DNA of 64,000 bases from Petrolisthes cinctipes. Lineage: Eukaryota; Arthropoda; Malacostraca; Decapoda; Porcellanidae. The position numbers were made by a program, and so were the translations under genes. Position 1 is the stretch's first letter. Each line of letters starts with the position of its first letter. The stretch covers positions 204,001 to 268,000 of the forward strand of contig JAWQEG010000623.1 of assembly GCA_033782935.1 (NCBI GenBank). Direction: 5' to 3'. Positions 27,733 to 41,247 of this stretch are shown one piece after another. The notes under the pieces were generated by a model. That model did no database searches and had not been told where the DNA came from. It saw nothing but the letters and a program-made list of their open reading frames with translations.

Positions 27733-28450
27733 CATATCTTGAAAATATTCTAGCACTGAGTAGGCATGTACAGATCGCTTCTGGAACCCAAAAATATCGA
27801 ATTTTCGGGTGTTTTGAACCTGAATTTGGGATATAAACGGGTACAAAAGATGAATGCAAATATTGACATAGGGCACCTAAAATATTGATTTTCAGCATGT
27901 TTTGGGCCTGTATTTTAAAAATACTCTAACTCGGAGTAGGCATGTACAGATCTCTTCTGGAACCCAATAATATCGAATTTGCGGGTGTTTTGAGCCTGAT
28001 TTTGAGATATAAACGGGTACAGAAGATGCATGCACATATCGACTTTGGGCACCCAAAATTTCGATTTTCAGCATGTTTTGGGCATATATTTTGAAAAAAA
28101 TCTAGCACGGAGTAGGCATGTACAGATCGCTTCTGGGACCCAAAAATATCGAATTTTCGGGTGTTTTGAGCCTGAATTTGAGATATAAACGGGTACAGAA
28201 GATGCATGCACATATCGACATTGTGCACCTAAAATATCGATTTTCAGCATGTTTTATTCCCATATTCTTAAAAAATTCTAGCACTGAGTAGGCATGTACA
28301 GATCGCTTCTGGGACCCAAAAATATCGAATTTTCGTTTTTTTTTAGCATGAATTTGGGATATAAACGAATACTGTAGATGCATACACATATGGCCTTTGG
28401 GCACCTAAAATATCGATTTTCAGCATGTTTTGGGCCTGTATTTTGAAAAT
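27704..28450 (+). repeat. Higher-order block E, copy 3
   Basis: Matches 24184-24930 at an offset of 3520 bp, exactly 20 monomers. It has GATGAATGCAAATATTGACATAGGG where copies 1 and 2 have GATGAACTC. It keeps GAATTTGCGGGTG and CAAAATTTCG. Confidence 0.8.
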
Positions 28451-29099
28451 ACTGTAACACGGAGTAGGAATATTCAGATCGCATTTGGGACCCAAAAATA
28501 TCGAATTCTCGTGTGTTTTGAGCCTGAATTTGAGATATAAACGGGTACAGAAGATACATGCACATATCGACTTTGGGCACCTAAAATATCAATTTTTAAC
28601 ATGTTTTGGGACTATATTTTGAAAATATTCTAGCACTGAGTAGGCATGTACAGATCGCTTCTGGGACCCAAAAATATCGAATTTTCGGGGTTTTTTAGCA
28701 TGAATTTGGGATATAAACGGATACAGAAGATGCATACACATATTGACTTTGGGCACCTAAAATATCGATTTTCAGCATGTTTTGGGCCTGTATTTTTAAA
28801 ATACTGTAACATGGAGTAGGCATGTACAGATCGCTTTTGGGACCCAAAAATATCGAATTATCGTGTGATTTGAGCCTGAATTTGAGATATAAACGGGTAC
28901 AGAAGATGCATGCACATATCGACTTTGGGCACCTAAAATATCGATTTTTAGCATGTTTTGGGCTCATATCTTGAAAATATTCTAGCACTGAGTAGGCATG
29001 TACAGATCGCTTCTAGGTCCCAAAAATATCGAATTTTCGGCTGTTTTGAGCCAGAATTTGGGAATTAAACGGACTTAAAAGATGCATTCACATATTGAC

Positions 29100-29750
29100 T
29101 TTTGGCACCTAAAATATCGATTTTCAGCATGTTTTGGGCCTGTATATTGAAAATACTCTAACACGGAGTAGGCATGTACAGATCGCTTCTGGGACCCAAA
29201 AATATCGAATTATCGGGTGTTTTGAGCCTGAATTTGAGATATAAACGGGTACTGAAGATACATGCACATATCGACTTTGGGCACCCAAAATATCGATTTT
29301 TAGCATGTTTTGGGACTATATTTTGAAAATATTCTAGCACTGATTAGGCATGTACAGATCGCTTCTGGGACCCAAAAATATCGAATTTTCAGGGTTTTTT
29401 TTAGCATGAATTTGGGATATAAATGGATACAGAAGATGCATACACATATTGACTTTGGGCACCTAAAATATCAATTTTCAGCAGTTTTGGGCCTGTATTT
29501 TGAAAATACTGTAACACGGAGTAGGCATGTACAGATCGCTTTTGGGACCCACAAATATCGAATTTTCATGTGTTTTGAGCCTGAATTTGAGATATAAACG
29601 GGTACAGAAGATGCATGCACATATCGACTTTGGGCACCTAAAATATCGATTTTTAGCATGTTTTGGGCTCATATCTTGAAAATATTCGAGCACTGAGTAG
29701 GCATGTACAGATCACTTCTGGGACCCAAAAATATCGATTTTTTTTTTTTT
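29100..29750 (+). repeat. Higher-order block G, copy 1 (offset 3521 bp)
   Basis: Repeated at about 32621-33271. Both copies carry a one-base deletion, CAGCAGTTTTGGG instead of CAGCATGTTTTGGG (29481 and 33002), directly after an ATCAATTTT variant, and the rare TTCGAGCACTGAG. Both run up to a long T tract. Confidence 0.8.
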
Positions 29751-29753
29751 TTT
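29738..29753 (+). repeat. Poly-T run, 16 T
   Basis: Right end of block G copy 1. The equivalent at 33259 has 15 T, a length change between sister copies. Confidence 0.95.
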
Positions 29754-30038
29754 AGCATGAATTTGGGATATAAACGGATACAGAAGATGCATACACATAT
29801 TGACTTTGGGCACCTAAAATATCGATTTTAAGCATATTTTGGGCCTGTATTTTGAAAATACTGCAACACGGAGTAGGCATGTACAGATCTCTTCTGGAAC
29901 CCAAAAATATCGAATTTTCGGGTGTTTTGAGCTTAAATTTGAGATATAAACGGGTACAGAAGATGCATGCACATATCGACTTTGGACACTTAAAATATCG
30001 ATTTTTAGCATGTTATAAGCCTATATCTTGAAAACATT

Positions 30039-31450
30039 CTAGCACTGAGTAGGCATGTACAGATCGCTTTTGGGACCCAAAAATATCAAATTTTCGGTTG
30101 TTTTTAGCATGAATTTGGGATATAAACGGATGCAGAAGATGCATACACATATCGACTTTGGGCACCTAAAATATCGATTTTCAGCGTGTTTTGGGCCTGT
30201 ATTTTGAAAATACTGTAACACGGAGTAGGCATGTACGGATAGCTTCTGGGACCCAAAAATATCGAATTTTCGTGTGTTTTGAGCCTGAATTTGAGATATA
30301 AACGGGTACAGAAGATGCATGCACATATCGACTTTGGGCACCTAAAATATCGATTTTTAGCATGTTTTGGGCTCATATCTTGAAAATATTCTAGCACTGA
30401 GTAGGCATGTACAGATCGATTCTGGGACCCAAAAATATCGATTTTTTTTTTTTTTTTTAGCATGAATTTGGGATATAAACGGATACAGAAGATGCATACA
30501 CATATTGACTTTGGGCACCTAAAATATCGATTTTCAGCATATTTTGGGCCTGTATTTTGAACATACTGTAACACGGAGTAGGCATGTACAGGTATCTTCT
30601 GGAACCCAAAAATATCGAATTTTCGGGTGTTTTGAGCTTAAATTTGAGATATAAACGGGTACAGAAGATGCATGCACATATCGACTTTGGACACTTAAAA
30701 TATCGATTTTTAGCATGTTATAAGCCTATATTTTGAAAACATTCTAGCACTGAGTAGGCATGTACAGATCGCTTTTGGGACACAAAAATATCAAATTTTC
30801 GGGTGTTTTTAGCATGAATTTGGGATATAAACGGATGCAGAAGATGCATACACATATCGACTTTGGGCACCTAAAATATCGATTTTTAGCATGTTTTGGG
30901 CCTGTATTTTGAAAATACTGTAACACGGAGTAGGCATGTACGGATAGCTTCTGGGACCCAAAAATATCGAATTTTCGTGTGTTTTGAGCCTGAATTTGAG
31001 ATATAAACGGGTACAGAAGATGCATGCACATATCGACTTTGGGCACCTAAAATATCGATTTTTAGCATGTTTTGGGACTATATTTTGAAAACATTCTAGC
31101 ACTGAGTAGGCATGTACCGATCGCTTTTGGGACCCAAAAATATCAAATTTTCGGGTGTTTTTAGCATGAATTTGGGATATAAACGGATGCAGAAGATGCA
31201 TACACATATCGACTTTGGGCACCTAAAATATCGATTTTCAGCATGTTTTGGGCCTGTATTTTGAAAATACTGTAACACGGAGTAGGCATGTACGGATAGC
31301 TTCTGGGACCCAAAAATATCGAATTTTCGGGTGTTTTGAGCCAGAATTTGAGATATAAACGGGTACATGGATGCATGCACATATCGACTTTGGGAACCTA
31401 AAATATCGATTTTTAGCATGTTTTGGGCTCATATCTTGAAAATATTCTAG
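30039..31450 (+). repeat. Four-monomer tandem and source of the block at 33250-34100
   Basis: Monomers near 30040-30400 recur at 30745-31105 (offset 705 bp, four monomers plus 1). The stretch 30440-31280 recurs at about 33255-34095 (offset 2815 bp). Marks are TGTTATAAGCC, GATGCAGAAGATG and GTACGGATAGCTTCTGGG. Confidence 0.75.
30442..30458 (+). repeat. Poly-T run, 17 T (longest in the window)
   Basis: Same site in the monomer as the other runs. The monomer measures 177 bp between landmarks (30405 to 30582), against 174 bp for the 14-T monomer at 15661. Confidence 0.95.
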
Positions 31451-32110
31451 CACTGAGTAGGCATGTACAGATCGCTTCTGGAACCCAAAAATATCGAATT
31501 TTCGGGTTTTTTGAACCTGAATTTGGGATATAAACGGGTACAAAAGATGAATGCAAATATTGACATAGGGCACCTAAAATATTGATTTTCAGCATGTTTT
31601 GGGCCTGTATTTTAAAAATACTCTAACTTGGAGTAGGCATGTACAGATCTCTTCTGTAACCCAAAAATATCGAATTTGCGGGTGTTTTGAGCCTGAATTT
31701 GAGATATAAACGGGTACAGAAGATGCATGCACATATCGACTTTGGGCACCCAAAATTTCGATTTTCAGCATGTTTTGGGCACATATTTTGAAAAAAATCT
31801 AGCACTGAGGAGGCATGTACAGATCGCTTCTGGGACCCAAAAATATCGAATTTTCGGGTGTTTTGAGCCTGAATTTGAGATATAGACGGGTACAGAAGAT
31901 GCATGCACATATCGACATTGGGCACCTAAAATATCGATTTTCAGCATGTTTTATTCCCATATTCTTAAAAAATTCTAGCACTGAGTAGGCATGTACAGAT
32001 CGCTTCTGGGACCCAAAAATATCGAATTTTCGGGTTTTTTTAGCATGAATTTGGGATATAAACGGATACAGAAGATGCATACACATATTGACTTTGGGCA
32101 CCTAAAATAT
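31330..32110 (+). repeat. Higher-order block E, copy 4, with GTACATGG indel
   Basis: Repeated at about 34321-35101 (offset 2991 bp). Both copies carry GGGTACATGGATGCATG, one base shorter than the usual GGGTACAGAAGATGCATG, at 31366 and 34357. The following monomers are block E type (GAACCTG, ACATAGGG, GAATTTGC, CAAAATTTCG). Confidence 0.8.
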
Positions 32111-32620
32111 CGATTTTCAGCATGTTTTGGGCCTGTAATTTGAAAATACTGTAACACGAAGTAGGCATGTACAGATCACTTTTGGGACCCAAAAATATCG
32201 AATTTTAGTGTGTTTTGAGCCTGAATTTGAGATATAAACGGTTACAGAAGATGCATGCATATATCGACTTTGGGCACCTAAAATATCGATTTTTAGCATG
32301 TTTTGGGCTCATATCTTGAAAATATTCTAGCACTGAGTAGGCATGTACAGATCGCTTCTAGGACCCAAAAATATCGAATTTTCGGATGTTTTGAGCCAGA
32401 ATTTGGGAAATAAACGGACTTAAAAGATGCATACACATATTGACTTTGGGCACCTAAAATATCGATTTTCAGCATGTTTTGGGCCTGTATATTGAAAATA
32501 CTCTAACACGGAGTAGGCATGAACAGATCGCTTTTGGGACCCAAAAATATCGAATTTTCGTGTGTTTTGAGCCTGAATTTGAGATATAAACGGGTACAGA
32601 AGATGCATGCACATATCGAC

Positions 32621-33271
32621 TTTGTACACTTAAAATATCGATTTTGAGCATGTTTTGGGTCTGTATCTTGAAAATACTCTAACACGGAGTAGGCATGTAC
32701 AGATCGCATCTGGGACCCAAAAATATTGAATTATCGGGTGTTTTGAGCCTGAATTTGAGATATAAACGGGTACTGAAGATACATGCACATATCGACTTTG
32801 GGCACCCAAAATATCGATTTTTAGCATGTTTTGGGACTATATTTTGAAAATATTCTAGCACTGATTAGGCATGTACAGATTGCTTCTGGGTCCTAAATGT
32901 ATCGAATTTTCGGGTTTTTTTTTAGCATGAATTTGGGATATAAAAGGATACAGAAGATGCATACACATATTGACTTTGGGCACCTAAAATATCAATTTTC
33001 AGCAGTTTTGGGCCTGTATTTTGAAAATACTGTAACGCGGAGTAGGCATGTACAGATCGCTTTTGGGACCCAAAAATATCGAATTTTCGTGTGTTTTGAG
33101 CCTGAATTTGAGATATAAACGGGTACAGAAGATGCATGCACATATCGACTTTGGGCACCTAAAATATCGATTTTTACCATGTTTTGTGCTCATATCTTGA
33201 AAATATTCGAGCACTGAGTAGGCATGTACAGATCGCTTCTGGGACCCAAAAATATCGATTTTTTTTTTTTT
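32621..33271 (+). repeat. Higher-order block G, copy 2
   Basis: Second copy of 29100-29750, with the CAGCAGTTTTGGG deletion at 33002 and the TTCGAGCACTGAG mark near 33208. Confidence 0.8.
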
Positions 33272-34095
33272 TTAGCATGAATTTGGGATATAAACGGATA
33301 CAGAAGATGCATACACATATTGACTTTGGGCACCTAAAATATCGATTTTCAGCATATTTTGGGCCTGTATTTTGAAAATACTGTAACACTGAGTAGGCAT
33401 GTACAGATCTCTTCTGGAACCCAAAAATATCGAATTTTCGGGTGTTTTAAGCTTAAATTTGAGATATAAACGGGTACAGAAGATGCATGCACATATCGAC
33501 TTTGGACACTTAAAATATCGATTTTTAGCATGTTATAAGCCTATATTTTGAAAACATTCTAGCACTGAGTAGGCATGTACAGATCGCTTTTGGGACCCAA
33601 AAATATCAAATTTTCGGGTGTTTTTAGCATGAATTTGGGATATAAACGGATGCAGAAGATGCATACACATATCGACTTTGGGCACCTAAAATATCGATTT
33701 TCAGCATGTTTTGGGCCTGTATTTTGAAAATACTGTAACACGGAGTAGGCATGTACGGATAGCTTCTGGGACCGAAAAATATCGAATTTTCGTGTGTTTT
33801 GAGCCTGAATTTGAGATATAAACGGGTACAGAAGATGCATGCACATATCGACTTTGGGCACCTAAAATATCGATTTTTAGCATGTTTTGGCACTATATTT
33901 TGAAAATATTCTAGCACTGAGTAGGCATGTACAGATCGCTTCTGGGACCCAAAATTATCGAATTTTCGGGTTTTTTTAGCATGAATTTGGGATATAAACG
34001 GATACAGAAGATGCATACACATATTGACTTTGGGCACCTAAAATATCGATTTTCAGCATGTTTTGGGCCTGTATTTTGAAAATACTGTAACACGG
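33255..34095 (+). repeat. Second copy of the block at 30440-31280
   Basis: Carries TGTTATAAGCC, GGATGCAGAAGATG and GTACGGATAGCTTC in the same order, after a run of 15 T. Confidence 0.75.
33259..33273 (+). repeat. Poly-T run, 15 T
   Basis: Sister of the run at 29738 in block G copy 2. Confidence 0.95.
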
Positions 34096-34320
34096 AGTAG
34101 GCATGTACAGATCGCTATTGGTACACAAAAATATCGAATTATCGTGTGTTTTGAGCCTGAATTTGAGATATAAACGGGTACAGAAGATGCATGCACATAT
34201 CGACTTTGGGCACCTAAAATATCAATTTTTAGCATGTTTTGGGCTAATATCTTGAAAATATTCTAGCACTGAGTACGCATGTACAGATGGCTTCTAGGAC
34301 CCAAAAATATTGAATTTTCG

Positions 34321-35101
34321 GGTGTTTTGAGACAGAATTTGAGATATAAACGGGTACATGGATGCATGCACATATCGACTTTGGGAACCTAAAATATCGA
34401 TTTTTAGCATGTTTTGGGCTCATATCTTGAAAATATTCTAGCACTGAGTAGGCATGTACAGATCGCTTCTGGAACCCAAAAATATCGAATTTTCGGGTTT
34501 TTTGAACCTTTATTTGGGATATAAACGGGTACAAAAGATGAAAGCAAATATTGACATAGGGCACCTAAAATATTGATTTTCAGCATGTTTTGGGCCTGTA
34601 TTATAAAAATACTCTAACTTGGAGTAGGCATGTACAGATCTCTTCTGGAACCCAAAAATATCGAATTTGCTGGTGTTTTGAGCCTGAATTGAAGATATAA
34701 ACGGGTACAGAAGATGCATGCACATATCGACTTTGGGCACCCAAAATTTCGATTTTCAGCATGTTTTGGGCACATATTTTGAAAAAAATCTAGCACTGAG
34801 TAGGCATGTACAGATCGCTTCTGGGACCCAAAAATATCGAATTTTCGGGTGTTTTGAGCCTGAATTTGAGATATAGACGGGTACAGAAGATGCATGCACA
34901 TATCGACATTGGGCACCTAAAATATCGATTTTCAGCATGTTTTATTCCCATATTCTTAAAAAATTCTAGCACTGAGTAGGCATGTACAGATCGCTTCTGG
35001 GACCCAAAAATATCGAATTTTCGGGTTTTTTAGCATGTATTTGGGATATAAACGGATACAGAAGATGCATACACATATCGACTTTGGGCACCTAAAATAT
35101 C
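34321..35101 (+). repeat. Higher-order block E, copy 5
   Basis: Second copy of 31330-32110, with the GTACATGG indel at 34357. Private changes include GAACCTTTATTTGGG and GATGAAAGCAAATATTG. Confidence 0.8.
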
Positions 35102-35573
35102 GATTTTCAGCATGTTTTGGGCCTGTATTTTGAAAATACTGTAACACGGAGTAGGCATATACAGATCGCTTTTGGGACCCAAAAATATCGAATTTTCGTG
35201 CGTTTTGAGCCTGAATTTGAGATATAAACGGGTACAGAAGATGCATGCACATATCGACTTTGGGCACCTAAAATATCGATTTTTAGCATGTTTTGGGACT
35301 ATATTTTGAAAATATTCTAGCACTGAGTAGGCATGTACAGATCGCTTCTGGGACCCAAAAATATCGAATTTTCGGGTTTTTTTAGCATGAATTTGGGATA
35401 TAAACGGATACAGAAGATGCATACACATATTGACTTTGGTCACCTAAAATATCGATTTTCAGCATGTTTTGGGCCTGTATTTTGAAAATACTGTAACACG
35501 GAGTAGGCATGTACAGATCGCTATTGAGACCCAAAAATATCGAATTATCGTGTGTTTTGAGCCTGAATTTGAA

Positions 35574-38389
35574 ATATAAACGGGTACAGAAGATGCATGC
35601 ACATATCGACTTTGGGCACCTAAAATATCGATTTTTAGCATGTTTTGGGCTCATATCTTGAAAATATTCTAGCACTGAGTAGGCATGCACAGATCGCTTC
35701 TAGGACCCAAAAATATCGAATTTTCGGCTGTTTTGAGCCAGAATTTGGGAAATAAACGGACTTAAAAGATGCATACACATATTGACTTTGGGCACCTAAA
35801 ATATCGATTTTCAGCATGTTTTGGGCCTGTATTTTGAAAATACTGTAACACGGAGTAGGCAGGTACAGATCGCTTTTGGGGCCCAAAAATATTGAATTTT
35901 CGGGTGTTTTGAGCCTGAATTTGAGATATAAACGGGTACAGAAGATGCATGAACATATCGACTTTGGGAACCTAAAATATCGATTTTTAGCATGTTTTGG
36001 GCTCATATCTTGAAAATATTCTAGCACTAAGTAGGCATGTACAGATCGCTTCTGGAACCCAAAAATATCGAATTTTCGGGTTTTTTGAACCTAAATTTGG
36101 GATATAAACGGGTACAAAAGATGAATGCAAATATTGACTTAGGGCACCTAAAATATTGATTTTCAGCATGTTTTGGGCCTGTATTTTAAAAATACTCTAA
36201 CTCGGAGTAGGCATGTACAGATCTCTTCTGGAACCCAAAAATATCGAATTTTCGGGTGTTTTGAGCCTGAATTTGAGATATAAACGGGTACAGAAGATGC
36301 ATGCACATATCGACTTTGGGCACCCAAAATATCGATTTTTAGCATGTTTTGGGCCCATATTTTGAAAAAAATCTAGCACTGAGTAGGCATGTACAGATCG
36401 CTTCTGGGACCCACAAATATCGAGTTTTCGGGTGTTTTGAGCCTGAATTTGAGATATAAACTGGTACAGAAGATGCATGCACATATCGACATTGGGCACC
36501 TAAAATATCGATTTTCAGCATGTTTTATTCCCATATTCTTAAAAACATCTAGCACTGAGTAGGCATGTACAGATCGCTTCTGGGACCCAAAAATATCGAA
36601 TTTTCGGGTGTTTTTAGCATGAATTTGGGATATAAACGGATACAGAAGATGCATACACATATCGATTTTGGGCACCTAAAATATCGATTTTCAGCATGTT
36701 TTGGGCCTGTATTTTGAAAATACTGTAACACGGAGTAGGCATGTACAGATCGCAATTGAGACCCAAAAATATCGAATTATCGTGTGTTTTGAGACTGAAT
36801 TTGTGATATAAACGGGTACAGAAGATGCATGCACATATCGACTTTAGGCACCTAAAATATCGATTTTTAGCATGTTTTGGGCTCATATCTTGAAAATATT
36901 CTAGCACTGAGTAGGCATGTACAGATCGCTTCTAGGACCCAAAAATATCGAATTTTCGGCTGTTTTGAGCCAGAATTTGGGAAATAAACGGACTTAAAAG
37001 ATGCATACACATATTGACTTTGGGCACCTAAAATATCGATTTTCAGCATGTTTTGGGCCTGTATTTTGAAAATACTGTAACACGGAGTAGGCAGGTACAG
37101 ATCGCTTTTGGGGCCCAAAAATATTGAATTTTCGGGTGTTTTGAGCCTGAATTTGAGATATAAACGGGTACAGAAGATGCATGAACATATCGACTTTGGG
37201 AACCTAAAATATCGATTTTTAGCATGTTTTGGGCTCATATCTTGAAAATATTCTAGCACTAAGTAGGCATGTACAGATCGCTTCTGGAACCCAAAAATAT
37301 CGAATTTTCGGGTTTTTTGAACCTGAATTTGGGATATAAACGGGTACAAAAGATGAATGCAAATATTGACTTAGGGCACCTAAAATATTGATTTTCAGCA
37401 TGTTTTGGGCCTGTATTTTAAAAATACTCTAACTCGGAGTAGGCATGTACAGATCTCTTCTGGAACCCAAAAATATCGAATTTTCGGGTGTTTTGAGCCT
37501 GAATTTGAGATATAAACGGGTACAGAAGATGCATGCACATATCGACTTTGGGCACCCAAAATATTGATTTTCAGCATGTTTTGGGGCTGTATATTGAAAA
37601 TTCTCTAACACGGAGTAGGCATGCACAGATCTCTTCTGGAACCCAAAAATATCGACTTTTAGGGTGTTTTGAGCCTGAATTTGAGATATAAACGGGTACA
37701 GAAGATGCATGCACATATCGACTTTGGGCACCTAAAATATCGATTTTTAGCATGTTTTGGGACTATATTTTGAAAATATTCTAGCACTGAGTAGGCATGT
37801 ACAGATCGCTTCTGGGACCCAAAAATATCGAATTTTCGGGTTATTTTAGCATGAATTTGGGATATAAACGGATACAGAAGATGCATACACATACTGACTT
37901 TGGGCACCTAAAATATCGATTTTCAGCATGTTTTGGGCCTGTATTTTGAAAATACTGTAACACGGAGTAGGCATGTACAGATCGCAATTGAGACCCAAAA
38001 ATATCGAATTATCGTGTGTTTTGAGCCTGAATTTGTGATATAAACGGGTACAGAAGATGAATGCACATATCGACTTTAGGCACCTAAAATATCGATTTTT
38101 AGCATGTTTTGGGCTCATATCTTGAAAATATTCTAGCACTGAGTAGGCATGTACAGATCACTTCTAGGACCCAAAAATATCGAATTTTCGGCTGTTTTGA
38201 GCCAGAATTTGGGAAATAAACGGACTTAAAAGATGCATACACATATTGACTTTGGGCACCTAAAATATCGATTTTCAGCATGTTTTGGGCCTGTATTTTG
38301 AAAATACTGTAACACGGAGTAGGCAGGTACAGATCGCTTTTGGGGCCCAAAAATATTGAATTTTCGGGTGTTTTGAGCCTGAATTTGAG
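35574..38389 (+). repeat. 2816-bp (16-monomer) higher-order unit H, copy 1
   Basis: Exactly 16 monomers, directly followed by a second copy. I saw only three differences across the unit (35688 C/T; a G/A near 37111/39927; an A/G near 38160/40976), so identity is about 99.9%. Inside, two 7-monomer subunits (offset 1232 bp: 35635/36867/38099 are equivalent points) are followed by a 2-monomer step (38099 to 38451), so 16 = 7 + 7 + 2. Private marks are GGCAGGTACAG, TTTTGGGGCCC, CGAGTTTTCGG, AAAAACATCTAGC and GCAATTGAGACCC. Confidence 0.92.
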
Positions 38390-41247
38390 ATATAAACGGG
38401 TACAGAAGATGCATGCACATATCGACTTTGGGCACCTAAAATATCGATTTTTAGCATGTTTTGGGCTCATATCTTGAAAATATTCTAGCACTGAGTAGGC
38501 ATGTACAGATCGCTTCTAGGACCCAAAAATATCGAATTTTCGGCTGTTTTGAGCCAGAATTTGGGAAATAAACGGACTTAAAAGATGCATACACATATTG
38601 ACTTTGGGCACCTAAAATATCGATTTTCAGCATGTTTTGGGCCTGTATTTTGAAAATACTGTAACACGGAGTAGGCAGGTACAGATCGCTTTTGGGGCCC
38701 AAAAATATTGAATTTTCGGGTGTTTTGAGCCTGAATTTGAGATATAAACGGGTACAGAAGATGCATGAACATATCGACTTTGGGAACCTAAAATATCGAT
38801 TTTTAGCATGTTTTGGGCTCATATCTTGAAAATATTCTAGCACTAAGTAGGCATGTACAGATCGCTTCTGGAACCCAAAAATATCGAATTTTCGGGTTTT
38901 TTGAACCTAAATTTGGGATATAAACGGGTACAAAAGATGAATGCAAATATTGACTTAGGGCACCTAAAATATTGATTTTCAGCATGTTTTGGGCCTGTAT
39001 TTTAAAAATACTCTAACTCGGAGTAGGCATGTACAGATCTCTTCTGGAACCCAAAAATATCGAATTTTCGGGTGTTTTGAGCCTGAATTTGAGATATAAA
39101 CGGGTACAGAAGATGCATGCACATATCGACTTTGGGCACCCAAAATATCGATTTTTAGCATGTTTTGGGCCCATATTTTGAAAAAAATCTAGCACTGAGT
39201 AGGCATGTACAGATCGCTTCTGGGACCCACAAATATCGAGTTTTCGGGTGTTTTGAGCCTGAATTTGAGATATAAACTGGTACAGAAGATGCATGCACAT
39301 ATCGACATTGGGCACCTAAAATATCGATTTTCAGCATGTTTTATTCCCATATTCTTAAAAACATCTAGCACTGAGTAGGCATGTACAGATCGCTTCTGGG
39401 ACCCAAAAATATCGAATTTTCGGGTGTTTTTAGCATGAATTTGGGATATAAACGGATACAGAAGATGCATACACATATCGATTTTGGGCACCTAAAATAT
39501 CGATTTTCAGCATGTTTTGGGCCTGTATTTTGAAAATACTGTAACACGGAGTAGGCATGTACAGATCGCAATTGAGACCCAAAAATATCGAATTATCGTG
39601 TGTTTTGAGACTGAATTTGTGATATAAACGGGTACAGAAGATGCATGCACATATCGACTTTAGGCACCTAAAATATCGATTTTTAGCATGTTTTGGGCTC
39701 ATATCTTGAAAATATTCTAGCACTGAGTAGGCATGTACAGATCGCTTCTAGGACCCAAAAATATCGAATTTTCGGCTGTTTTGAGCCAGAATTTGGGAAA
39801 TAAACGGACTTAAAAGATGCATACACATATTGACTTTGGGCACCTAAAATATCGATTTTCAGCATGTTTTGGGCCTGTATTTTGAAAATACTGTAACACG
39901 GAGTAGGCAGGTACAGATCGCTTTTGAGGCCCAAAAATATTGAATTTTCGGGTGTTTTGAGCCTGAATTTGAGATATAAACGGGTACAGAAGATGCATGA
40001 ACATATCGACTTTGGGAACCTAAAATATCGATTTTTAGCATGTTTTGGGCTCATATCTTGAAAATATTCTAGCACTAAGTAGGCATGTACAGATCGCTTC
40101 TGGAACCCAAAAATATCGAATTTTCGGGTTTTTTGAACCTGAATTTGGGATATAAACGGGTACAAAAGATGAATGCAAATATTGACTTAGGGCACCTAAA
40201 ATATTGATTTTCAGCATGTTTTGGGCCTGTATTTTAAAAATACTCTAACTCGGAGTAGGCATGTACAGATCTCTTCTGGAACCCAAAAATATCGAATTTT
40301 CGGGTGTTTTGAGCCTGAATTTGAGATATAAACGGGTACAGAAGATGCATGCACATATCGACTTTGGGCACCCAAAATATTGATTTTCAGCATGTTTTGG
40401 GGCTGTATATTGAAAATTCTCTAACACGGAGTAGGCATGCACAGATCTCTTCTGGAACCCAAAAATATCGACTTTTAGGGTGTTTTGAGCCTGAATTTGA
40501 GATATAAACGGGTACAGAAGATGCATGCACATATCGACTTTGGGCACCTAAAATATCGATTTTTAGCATGTTTTGGGACTATATTTTGAAAATATTCTAG
40601 CACTGAGTAGGCATGTACAGATCGCTTCTGGGACCCAAAAATATCGAATTTTCGGGTTATTTTAGCATGAATTTGGGATATAAACGGATACAGAAGATGC
40701 ATACACATACTGACTTTGGGCACCTAAAATATCGATTTTCAGCATGTTTTGGGCCTGTATTTTGAAAATACTGTAACACGGAGTAGGCATGTACAGATCG
40801 CAATTGAGACCCAAAAATATCGAATTATCGTGTGTTTTGAGCCTGAATTTGTGATATAAACGGGTACAGAAGATGAATGCACATATCGACTTTAGGCACC
40901 TAAAATATCGATTTTTAGCATGTTTTGGGCTCATATCTTGAAAATATTCTAGCACTGAGTAGGCATGTACAGATCGCTTCTAGGACCCAAAAATATCGAA
41001 TTTTCGGCTGTTTTGAGCCAGAATTTGGGAAATAAACGGACTTAAAAGATGCATACACATATTGACTTTGGGCACCTAAAATATCGATTTTCAGCATGTT
41101 TTGGGCCTGTATTTTGAAAATACTGTAACACGGAGTAGGCAGGTACAGATCGCTTTTGGGGCCCAAAAATATTGAATTTTCGGGTGTTTTGAGCCTGAAT
41201 TTGAGATATAAACGGGTACAGAAGATGCATGCACATATCGACTTTGG
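38390..41247 (+). repeat. 2816-bp higher-order unit H, copy 2
   Basis: Second tandem copy, identical in order and in nearly every base; similarity runs about 40 bp past one unit before GGGAACC replaces GGGCACC at 41248. The next monomers (to about 41640) still match the 7-monomer subunit at 1232 bp. Confidence 0.92.

Noticed and set aside
30442..30458. Poly-T runs as rho-independent or Pol III terminators, or as a retroposon tail
   Set aside because: There is no GC-rich stem before them, no internal A/B box promoter, no target-site duplication and no element body. They sit at a fixed place in the monomer and grade into ordinary variants.
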